From Lachnospiraceae bacterium (GTDB lineage Bacteria > Bacillota > Clostridia > Lachnospirales > Lachnospiraceae): a stretch of DNA of 64,000 nt. Both the position numbers and the translations under genes were made by a program. The stretch spans positions 372,001 through 436,000 of the forward strand of contig JAQVCW010000001.1 in NCBI GenBank assembly GCA_028689585.1. Direction: 5' to 3'. The notes under the pieces are model-generated. The model ran no database searches. It saw nothing but the letters and a program-made list of their open reading frames with translations, and was not told the DNA's origin. Below, piece by piece: positions 16,103-24,200 of this stretch; position 1 is the stretch's first letter, and each line of letters begins with the position of its first letter.

Positions 16103-17005
16103 TTACTGAAGTCCTGTTTTTTTATTATCATTAATCACTTTACTAATCGCTGCACGCCCTTCTTCAGAAATACTGTTAAACGGCGCCCTGCATGCTCCTA
16201 CCGGATACCCTAAAAGATTAGTTGCATATTTTATCATTGTATTTGGATTTCCATATTTAAAAGTATCCCTTAATGAAACCAGGCTTCTTTGAAGTGCAAG
16301 CGCTTCATCAAGTTTCCCTTCTCTGTACCGCTTCACTATATCGCAAATTGTTTTTGGATAAATATTGGAACAGCCGGCAATCGCTCCGGCACCTCCATTT
16401 ACCAAATTATCAAATATCAATGCATCATTCCCTGATAGAACACTAAAATCATTCAAATCTCTCGTTTTTTCAATATACTGCTGCATATTCAGAAAATTTC
16501 CGGAAGAATCTTTTATTCCCACGATATTCTTAAAATCATGAGCAAGGCGGCCAATTGTATCCGGCGCTACCATATTTCCTGTCCGAGGCGGAATATTATA
16601 CACCACAATCGGAAGGTCTACCGCCTGTGCAATTGATGAATAATGAGCATAAATTTCATTTTGATTTGCTGCCGCAAAGTAAGGACAGATAATGCTTAAA
16701 ATATCCGCGCCAAGTTCTTTCGCCTTTAAACTTATCCGTATGGTATCCTTAGTGCCAGGGCAGCCGGTACCTGCATAGATCTTAACTCTTCCTTTATTTT
16801 CTTCTATTACAGTCTGTAACACTGCGTATTTTTCTTCTTCGCTAATAATATAGCTTTCTCCATTGGTTCCAAAACAAAAGAGACCTGTTACGCCTGCATC
16901 TATTAATCGGTTTACCTGATTGCGCAGTTCCTCATAATTGATACTCTCATCTTCATACATTGGAGTTAAAATTGGTGTAACAATACCTTGTACTAGTTTA
17001 TTCAT
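16103..17005 (-). CDS. DapA-family class I aldolase/lyase (paralogue 2)
   Basis: A 300-residue TIM-barrel lyase, clearly paralogous to the protein at 6880-7788: both share GIVTPILTPM/GIITPILTPM, the FGTNGE loop, YNIPPRTG (catalytic Tyr) and the KDSSG Schiff-base Lys. Both also share the C-terminal segment KYGNPNT. The start at 17005 has GGGAGAAAAG before it. It forms a unit with the larA-like gene downstream. Two copies in separately transcribed units of one locus suggest either two related keto acids or different expression conditions. Confidence 0.87.
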   Translation of the reverse strand: MNKLVQGIVTPILTPMYEDESINYEELRNQVNRLIDAGVTGLFCFGTNGESYIISEEEKYAVLQTVIEENKGRVKIYAGTGCPGTKDTIRISLKAKELGADILSIICPYFAAANQNEIYAHYSSIAQAVDLPIVVYNIPPRTGNMVAPDTIGRLAHDFKNIVGIKDSSGNFLNMQQYIEKTRDLNDFSVLSGNDALIFDNLVNGGAGAIAGCSNIYPKTICDIVKRYREGKLDEALALQRSLVSLRDTFKYGNPNTMIKYATNLLGYPVGACRAPFNSISEEGRAAISKVINDNKKTGLQ

Positions 17006-17137
17006 CTTTTCTCCCTTCGCTCGCCTCACTTTTTTGTTTCATTTTAAAACCTCATTGTTATTTTTTGTCCGTTATTGCAATATTACCATATTATCTTTTT
17101 CTATCCAATTATTTATATGTATTTTTTCGTTTTGATT

Positions 17138-17150
17138 TGAAACGCTTTCC
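17138..17150. promoter_or_regulatory. cre-like palindrome upstream of dapA2
   Basis: TGAAACGCTTTCC; read on the other strand as GGAAAGCGTTTCA it resembles a cre box with two mismatches. It shares the GAAAC...TTTCC core and flanking T-runs with the site at 12727, suggesting common control of the two units by CcpA or by the PrpR-like regulator. Confidence 0.4.
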
Positions 17151-17297
17151 TTTGTGGCAAACATCTTTTCATAAAAAACTAATGTTAACTTTTTTCTATG
17201 TGTAGTTTTTTACAAATAGATGCCTTGTTTTCAGATGTGAATTCCGTTGTACATATGTCTCTCGATCCAAAAACTGACCATCCTTGCGCGTTATGTC

Positions 17298-17340
17298 AAA
17301 AAAAGGAAGCTCTGCACATTGACAGAAGCTCCCGTTTTTA
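17298..17340 (-). terminator. Terminator after the AEC transporter gene
   Basis: On the minus strand GGGAGCTTCTG pairs with CAGAGCTTCC (one mismatch) and is followed by a run of seven T. It ends the AEC transporter transcript. Confidence 0.85.
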
Positions 17341-17394
17341 TCAAAATAGTTGTATCTGGGGCATTAGGACCGTTCCTATATCTCATCTCTCATT

Positions 17395-18324
17395 TTACAT
17401 CAATTGAGCCAGAAAGCTCCAGACAGGTATACTCACTGCCGATAAAACAGTGGAAAGAGCCACCATTTCAGAGGCAAACTCCTGATCCAGGCCAAATTGA
17501 CCGGCCAAAATTGCAGTAATGCTGGCTCCCGGCATACCCGCCATCACGACAGACACTCCCAGAGCTGCTCCCTTTGTATGCAGAAATATCCCCACAACAA
17601 AAGCCACGGCCGGAAGAAGCACCAGACGAACCAGACAAAAAAATACACTCTCGCGATTTACTATACTTTTTATACTGGTTTTAGATAAAATTCCTCCGAT
17701 AACCAGCATAGACATGGGGAATAAACATTTTCCCAGATTTTCTGCGCTCATCTGAAGAACAGACGGAAGCTGAAATTGAAAAACCATGAACAGCAGTCCG
17801 ATTTCCGCCGCTATCATACATGGCTGAAGCAGTAAGGAAAGAACACACTTAATTCCCTTTTCTTTTTTTGTGTTTTCATCCAGCAGAACCATTCCATAAG
17901 ACCAGACAAGAATCCGATGCGGTATCATATAGATGGTTGCATTCAGCACACCTTCACTTCCATACAGGCCTTCACTTACCGGGAGACCCAAAAATGCCAC
18001 ATTTCCATTAACCAGTCCGTACTTCATTAACTGACGTTTTTCCGAAATCACTTTGCGGAAAAATAATCTGCCGCCAAACACCGCAGTCAATAGTACCACG
18101 CCGCAGATAATCAGCACCTTTGTAAAATCTCCCCATACATTTCCATTTATTTCTACCAAAAAGGATTTAAAAATATTGCAGGGTAAAATCACATAAAGCA
18201 GCAGATCCGAGAGACTTTTCTGCCCGGCTTCCGTCAATATATTTTTCTTCCTCAGTAATCCTCCCACAAACATCAAAAGAAACATCACTGCTTCCAGTTC
18301 TACTAAAGTAATTACACTTGCCAT
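17395..18324 (-). CDS. AEC family transporter (auxin efflux carrier type)
   Basis: A 309-residue membrane protein with about ten hydrophobic segments in two five-helix halves, as in the AEC/BASS-fold families. Visible landmarks are the N-terminal MFVGGLLRKKNILTE, NVAFLGLPV in the first crossover and MPGASITAILAGQFG in the second half. Bacterial AEC proteins move malonate, malate and other carboxylates. In this locus it could export or import a pathway acid, which is inference. It is flanked by terminators at both sides and so is probably monocistronic. RBS GGGAG. Confidence 0.88.
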   Translation of the reverse strand: MASVITLVELEAVMFLLMFVGGLLRKKNILTEAGQKSLSDLLLYVILPCNIFKSFLVEINGNVWGDFTKVLIICGVVLLTAVFGGRLFFRKVISEKRQLMKYGLVNGNVAFLGLPVSEGLYGSEGVLNATIYMIPHRILVWSYGMVLLDENTKKEKGIKCVLSLLLQPCMIAAEIGLLFMVFQFQLPSVLQMSAENLGKCLFPMSMLVIGGILSKTSIKSIVNRESVFFCLVRLVLLPAVAFVVGIFLHTKGAALGVSVVMAGMPGASITAILAGQFGLDQEFASEMVALSTVLSAVSIPVWSFLAQLM

Positions 18325-18476
18325 TGTTGTTTTCTCCCAGCCTTGTTTCGTATTGCATCATCTGCATACTTTTCTTCTAGCTTACCGGAAGTTTATTCTT
18401 TAATCAATTCTATTTCATTCGTTTTTTGTTCAATTCTGCAACGCATGTAATCGTTCTACTGACTCTCAAAACAGCA

Positions 18477-18516
18477 ATAAGGCAGGAGCCCGCGCAATAT
18501 CCGGGTCCTGCCTTTT
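18477..18516 (-). terminator. Terminator after the transketolase genes
   Basis: GGCAGGAGCCCG and CGGGTCCTGCC form a long stem with a short AT-rich loop, followed by T residues on the minus strand, 30 bp past the transketolase C-subunit stop. Confidence 0.85.
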
Positions 18517-18546
18517 GATTTGTAGTCCTATTGAATCACGCTGCTC

Positions 18547-19485
18547 TTACAGCCACTCTTTTACCTGAGCATAGATTCCCGCTCCATCCAACTGATATTT
18601 CGCCAGCAGAGCTACTGCCGGGCCGGATTCACCAAATACATCCTTTACGCCGATGCGCAGAACCGGTGTCGGAGCTGCTTCGGAAAGTGCCTCGCATACT
18701 GCTCCGCCCAGACCGCCGATGATGGAATGCTCTTCTGCGGTTACGACCTTGCCGGTCTTCTTTGCAGATTTGATAATCAGCTCTTTATCCAGCGGTTTGA
18801 TGGTGTGGATATTGATCACTTCTGCGGATACGCCTTCTGCTGCCAGTTTTTCTGCTGCTTCCAGAGCGCCTGCCACGCACAGCCCGGTAGCCACGATGGT
18901 CACATCGGTGCCTTCTTTCAGTACGATACCCTTGCCGATTTCGAATTTGTAATCCGGAGTATCATTGATTACCGGAGTAGCCAGACGGCCAAATCTCATG
19001 TAAACAGGTCCTGCATATTCATAAGCCGCTTTTACTGCCGCTCTTGCTTCGATGTCATCGGAAGGATTGATGATGGTCATTCCCGGAATGGTTCTCATCA
19101 GAGCCAGATCCTCGTTGCACTGATGGGTAGCACCGTCTTCACCTACGGAGATACCTGCATGAGTAGCCCCGATCTTTACATTCAGATGCGGATATCCGAT
19201 GGAGTTACGAACCTGCTCGAATGCTCTGCCTGATGCAAACATAGCGAATGTGCTGGCAAAAGGAACCTTGCCGGTCAGGGAAAGGCCTGCTGCAATTCCC
19301 ATCATGTTGCACTCTGCGATACCGCAGTCAATATGTCTGTCCGGAAATGCTTTTTTGAATACACCAGTCTTGGTAGCGCCTGCCAGGTCGGCATCCAGAA
19401 CGACCAGATTTTCATGTTCTGCGCCCAGTTCGGCAAGAGCCTTACCATAGCTTTCTCTTGTAGCGATCTTCTTTACTTCTGACAT
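18547..19485 (-). CDS. Transketolase, C-terminal subunit
   Basis: The C-terminal half of a split transketolase, 312 residues: pyrimidine-binding domain (KVPFASTFAMFASGRAFEQ, with the VGEDGATHQ region contacting TPP and substrate) and the C-terminal domain (ITVVTAEEHSIIGGLGG-like segment around GKVVTAEEH). With the N-subunit it transfers two-carbon ketol units between sugar phosphates. Its start overlaps the N-subunit stop by 13 bp, indicating coupled translation. Split transketolases are common in Clostridia and archaea, and often belong to dedicated pentose or acid-sugar loci rather than the core pathway. Confidence 0.95.
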   Translation of the reverse strand: MSEVKKIATRESYGKALAELGAEHENLVVLDADLAGATKTGVFKKAFPDRHIDCGIAECNMMGIAAGLSLTGKVPFASTFAMFASGRAFEQVRNSIGYPHLNVKIGATHAGISVGEDGATHQCNEDLALMRTIPGMTIINPSDDIEARAAVKAAYEYAGPVYMRFGRLATPVINDTPDYKFEIGKGIVLKEGTDVTIVATGLCVAGALEAAEKLAAEGVSAEVINIHTIKPLDKELIIKSAKKTGKVVTAEEHSIIGGLGGAVCEALSEAAPTPVLRIGVKDVFGESGPAVALLAKYQLDGAGIYAQVKEWL

Positions 19486-20312
19486 AATGCTTCCCCCACT
19501 TTCTCTAAATCTGCCATAGCTACAGCATACTGCTCGTCATTTGGTGCAGTACCATGCCATGATGCCTGGTTTTCCATGAAGGAAACACCCTTTCCTTTTA
19601 CAGTCTTCATAATAATTGCTGTCGGCATTCCTTTGACGGTCTTTGCTTCGTCGAAAGCAGCACGGAGCTGATCCATATCATTGCCATCTGCCACGTTGAT
19701 TACGTGGAAATTAAATGCTTCGAATTTTTTGTCGATCGGATATGGAGAGCATACGTCTTCGATATTGCCGTCGATCTGAAGGCCGTTGTTATCCACGATC
19801 ACGGTCAGATTATCCAGATTTCTGGCTCCGGCAAACATAGCTGCCTCCCATACCTGACCTTCCTGAATCTCGCCATCGCCAAGCAGTGTGTATACGTTAT
19901 ATTTTTCACCGCTCATCTTTGCTGATAATGCCATACCTACTGCTACGGAGATGCCCTGTCCCAAAGAACCGGAAGACATATCTACACCCGGAGTATGCTG
20001 CATACAGGGATGTCCCTGCAGATGAGAACCGATGTGGCGGAGTGTCAGCATGTCTTCTACCGGAAAATATCCTCTGTTAGCCAGTGCTGAATAGTAGCCC
20101 GGTGCCGTGTGGCCCTTGGACAGTACGAAACGGTCTCTGTCTGCCTTCTGCGGATCTTTTGGATCGATATTCATTTCTTCAAAATACAGATAGGTAAATA
20201 CATCAGCCGCTGACAAAGATCCGCCCGGATGGCCGGCTTTTGCGCTGTGTACACCCGAAATAATGCCTTTGCGAACTTCGTTCGCCATTTTTTGCAATTC
20301 CAGTGTTTTCAT
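19473..20312 (-). CDS. Transketolase, N-terminal subunit
   Basis: The TPP-binding half of a split transketolase, about 279 residues. The His-rich substrate region SAKAGHPGGSLS, the LSKGHTAPGYY segment and the TPP/Mg motif GDGEIQEGQVWEAA...DNNGLQIDG are all present. The start at 20312 is used because an AGAGGAAG site lies upstream; an in-frame ATG at 20336 would add eight residues. It precedes the C-subunit and follows an araD-type gene after a 170-bp gap, so the three may share a role in pentose phosphate conversion. Confidence 0.95.
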   Translation of the reverse strand: MKTLELQKMANEVRKGIISGVHSAKAGHPGGSLSAADVFTYLYFEEMNIDPKDPQKADRDRFVLSKGHTAPGYYSALANRGYFPVEDMLTLRHIGSHLQGHPCMQHTPGVDMSSGSLGQGISVAVGMALSAKMSGEKYNVYTLLGDGEIQEGQVWEAAMFAGARNLDNLTVIVDNNGLQIDGNIEDVCSPYPIDKKFEAFNFHVINVADGNDMDQLRAAFDEAKTVKGMPTAIIMKTVKGKGVSFMENQASWHGTAPNDEQYAVAMADLEKVGEALCQK

Positions 20313-20441
20313 AATGTCTTCCTCTCTTTTTTTCATGCTTATATCTTGTGCCCTGATTTAAAACTTCTGCACACACCTTCCGATATAACAGTATCTTACC
20401 ATTGTTCTTTGGCGGGCGCAAGCCGGTTTCACAGGGTTACA

Positions 20442-20478
20442 TTGAACAGTATGGCTGTGTGTGCAGCCATGCTGAACC
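20442..20478. other. Hairpin between araD-like and transketolase genes
   Basis: An imperfect stem (CAGTATGGCTG with CAGCCATGCTG) just past the araD-like stop, preceded by a GGGTTACATTGAACAG stretch that resembles one end of the dispersed repeats. There is no T-run, so it is not a clear terminator. Confidence 0.35.
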
Positions 20479-20482
20479 TGTC

Positions 20483-21178
20483 TTATTGATTCTGCTGTCC
20501 ATAGTAAGCATTTTCCCCGTGTTTTCTCAGGAAATGCTTATCCAGCATATACTGCGGCGCCGGTCCCACCTTGGGATTTATCATCTCAGTCCAGGCGGAC
20601 ATCTTAGCCACTTCCTCCAGAACTACTGCGTTATGAACTGCTTCCGACGCATCTTTGCCCCAGGTAAAAGGACCATGATGGGCACATACCACACCCGGAA
20701 GGTGAAGCGGATTCTTTCCCTGAAAGGTTTCAACGATGGCCAGGCCCTGATTTTTTTCATAGCCCTCTTTGATCTCAGCCTCCGTCAGCACACGACAGCA
20801 GGGAACTGCCCCATAATAGTAATCCGCCTGCGTGGTTCCATAGCAGGGGATCTCTCTCTCTGCCTGTGCCCAGGCAGCCGCCCATGGAGAGTGGGTATGT
20901 ACGATTCCGCCCACTTCTTTAAATGCCTTAAACAGCTCTATATGAGTAGGTGTATCGCAGGACGGGTTGTACTTTCCTTCTATCTTGTTTCCTTCCAGGT
21001 CCATCACTACCATATCGTCTGCTGTCATCGTATCGTAATCCACTCCGCTGGGTTTGATGACAAAATAACCGCTCTCCCGGTCAATTCCGCTGACATTTCC
21101 CCAGGTATAGGTAATCAGCCCCCTCCTCGGAAGCTCCATATTCGCTTCAAAAACCTGTTTTTTCAATTCTTCTAACAT
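20483..21178 (-). CDS. araD: L-ribulose-5-phosphate 4-epimerase (AraD) / class II aldolase family
   Basis: A 231-residue metalloenzyme, the normal AraD length. The NVSGID phosphate loop, IKPSGVDYDTM, the zinc ligands in HTHSPWAAAWAQ and the later HHGPFTWG, and the GTTQADYYYG segment all match the epimerase subgroup rather than fuculose aldolases. It converts L-ribulose-5-phosphate to D-xylulose-5-phosphate, which transketolase (encoded next) can use. The start at 21178 follows AGGAAAGGGG; the longer frame up to 21244 has no good site. A related L-xylulose-5-phosphate epimerase activity is also possible. Confidence 0.88.
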   Translation of the reverse strand: MLEELKKQVFEANMELPRRGLITYTWGNVSGIDRESGYFVIKPSGVDYDTMTADDMVVMDLEGNKIEGKYNPSCDTPTHIELFKAFKEVGGIVHTHSPWAAAWAQAEREIPCYGTTQADYYYGAVPCCRVLTEAEIKEGYEKNQGLAIVETFQGKNPLHLPGVVCAHHGPFTWGKDASEAVHNAVVLEEVAKMSAWTEMINPKVGPAPQYMLDKHFLRKHGENAYYGQQNQ

Positions 21179-21290
21179 TCCGGTACCCCTTTCCTGCTCA
21201 GTTTTCCAGCCAAAGCGGTCATTCATGATCCGCTCCGCTATCATCTTTTCTTTAATAATAATACACGTTTTTCGTATTTTCGTCTACCCT

Positions 21291-24200
21291 TTATTCCACG
21301 CTTTTCAGTGATTCCACCATGTCGATCTTTTTCAATTTGAAATGCATCACAAGATTGACAAAGAAAGAAAAGCCAAAGGTAAAAAGAGTTCCGTATACAA
21401 AACTGATGTTTTTAATATTTCGTCCAAACATGCAGGCATCTACCTCAACGGTAGTAATAATATACCGGTGCAGCACAATTCCAAAGAGAATGCCCACCAT
21501 TGCCCCGATTATCGTCAGCAGAATATTTTCCCGGTACACATAAGCATCCACTTCCTTATCATAAAATCCCAACACCTTAATGGTAGCCAGTTCCCGTTTC
21601 CGCTCATTGATATTGATGTTATTCAGGTTATACAAAACCACGAAAGCCAGCATACCTGCGGATACGATCAGCACCACAATTACAATATCCAGCGAGCCCA
21701 GCATATCATCCAGCTGTCCGGCCATGGTACTGGTATAGGTTACATTCAGTACCCCGTCCTCTGCCAGCAGATCCGTGCCGATGCTCTGCTCATTTCCGGT
21801 AAATCCATCCGCCTCTTTCAGCAGGATGCTGTTGTATTCCACCGTTTTTCCATAATATTTTTCATAACAGGCCGGTGTCAGATAGACATAGTGATACAGA
21901 TAATTTTCCACAATGGTCACGATGGGAATTTCTATTTTCCCCAGATCGTCATCGCTGATGGTTATTTTATCCCCTGCCTTCAGATTCAGCATCTTTGCCA
22001 GCTTTTCCGTCACAATGGCCCCCTCATCCGTCAGCTTATAGCTTTCTTTTGAGGTACGGTCACGAAATACCATAAAATCACTCAGATGCTCCGTGCTCTC
22101 CGGCACATAGAGGTAAGGCGTATATTCCTGTTTTCCATTGGTAACTGTGATACGCTGCGCGAAGGTCTTGAGAAATTCACCGATCCGGCTGTCCCCTGCC
22201 AGAGTTTCCTCCAGCCGCTCCTGTTCTCCGTCCGTTCTGCCGCTGTCTAAAATAATCATCTCATCATATAACTGAAGCTGCCCATACTGCAGCACAGCCA
22301 CATCCATGATAGAATCCCTCAGTCCAAATCCCACCAGAAGCAGCCCCATACAGCCGCCTATTCCAATGACAGTCATCAGAAAACGCTTTTTATAGCGAAG
22401 CAGATTCCGCACCGTGGATTTCCAGGTAAAGCCCAGACGCTTCCAGAGAAACGGAAGATACTCCAATAATACTCTCTTTCCTTCTTTTGGTGTGGGCGGA
22501 CGCATCAGCACTGCCGGGGCAGAATTCAATTCGTGGATACTGGCGGACCAGGCCGCACCCAGTGTGCACACCAGAGAGGCTCCCGCCGCCATTAATCCGA
22601 AGCTCCAGTTATACGGAATGATGATCTCCGGAGTATGCTCATACATGATTCCATAGGCATTAATAATAATGAAAGGAAGCAGCTTTTCTCCCACCAGCAC
22701 GCCAAAAATACTGCCGCCCAGGGTGGCATACAAGGCATATTTCAAATATTTGGAAGCGATGTCCCGCTTCCGGTAGCCCAGCGCCTTCATGGTGCCAATC
22801 TGCGTCCGTTCTTCTTCTACCATTCTGGTCATGGTGGTAAGGCTGATCAGCGCTGCCACCAGGAAAAACAGTACCGGGAACACCTGGCCGATATTGGTCA
22901 TACGGTCTGCATTCTCACCATAGCCGGTATATTCCGACAGCACATCCCGGCTGGAAATATACCATTCCGGCTTTTCGATCTCACTGATTTCCTTTTCTCC
23001 ATCTGCTATCTTCTGCTGCGCATCCGTCAGTTTTTGTTCGGCCTCCGCAATTTTTTCATCCGCACTCTTTATCTGATCCCGGGCGGTCTGCTTTCCGTCC
23101 TGATATTCCTTCCAGCCGTCTTCCAGCTTTTTTTCATTCTCTGCAATGGTATCTTCCGCTTCGGACAGCTTCTGCTCCCCGTCACTGACCTGCTCTTTGG
23201 AATCCGCCAGTGCCTGCCAGCCCTCCGCAAGCTGGCTTTCGCCCGAACTCAATTGGGCCCTGGAAGCTTCCAGCACCGCCTTGCTGCTGTCCAACTGCTG
23301 CCAGCCGGTCACCAGTTTCTCTCTGGCTGCCGCCAACTGCTGCTGACCTGCCTTTAACTCCGCCCGGTTCTGGTCGATCTGTTTCTGGCCCTCATCCAGT
23401 TGGGCTTTCGCAGTCTTTAGCTGCTGTCTTCCTGATTCCATCTGGGCATTCGCATCATTAATCTGCTGCCAGCCCGCGTCCAGTTGGGCTTTCGCCGCCG
23501 CCAGTTCTGCCTTCTTCCCATCCAGCTCTGTTCTGGCTGCCGCCAGGGCCTGACTGCCGCTCTCCAGTTCGGTCTTTGCATCCGTCAATTGCTGGTTCAG
23601 CGCCTCTATCTGAGCTGTCAAAGCTGCTTCTGTCTGTTTTGCCGTCTCCAGCTCCGCTGCCGCCGCCGTCAATGCCTGCTGCCTGGCTGCCAGCGCTGCC
23701 GACTTCTCGTCCGCCACCGTCTGGGCCTGGGCGAGAGCCGTCTGGAAAAGTGCCGCCTGGCCCTCTGCCGCTGCCGCGTCTGACTCTGCCTGGGGTATGG
23801 CTGCCAGATTTGTATCCATCTGCGCCTGAAAATTCAGAATGCTGTTGTTTTGTGTATCAATCTGCCACTGATATTCATTGTAGGATTCTGTTTTCTGCAC
23901 ATTCAGAGAATCAATTTCACTCTGAAGCTGCGCTTTTTTGTTCTGGTTTTCTTCATTGTCTTCCTGTCCCTCCAGCGCTGACAGTTCGCTCTGTTTCTGG
24001 GCAATGTACGCGTCCAGCTCACTCTGTTTTGCCTGCTGCTGGTCCTGAAGCTGGACAATCTGAGCGCTGCAGTCATCCATCTGCCCCTGCAGCTCCGCAT
24101 TTGCAGTCTGAAGCTGAACTACCGCATCTCTCTTTGCCGACGCATCCGCCGCAGCCCCGTCATAGTTTTCCCGGGCCGCCGCCAGCGCTGCCGCCGCTCC

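Larger units (their letters stand above)
17006..17394. other. Intergenic region between dapA2 and the AEC transporter gene
   Basis: A 389-bp gap. It holds the dapA2 upstream region (T-rich, 17030-17135), a cre-like palindrome at 17138-17150 and the AEC terminator at 17298-17340. I see no further gene in it. Confidence 0.6.

Noticed and set aside
18547-20312. Sulfoquinovose transketolase (sulfo-TK) pathway genes
   Set aside because: Split transketolase is present but no sulfosugar isomerase, sulfonate transporter or sulfoacetaldehyde enzyme is nearby; an araD-type gene points to pentose metabolism.
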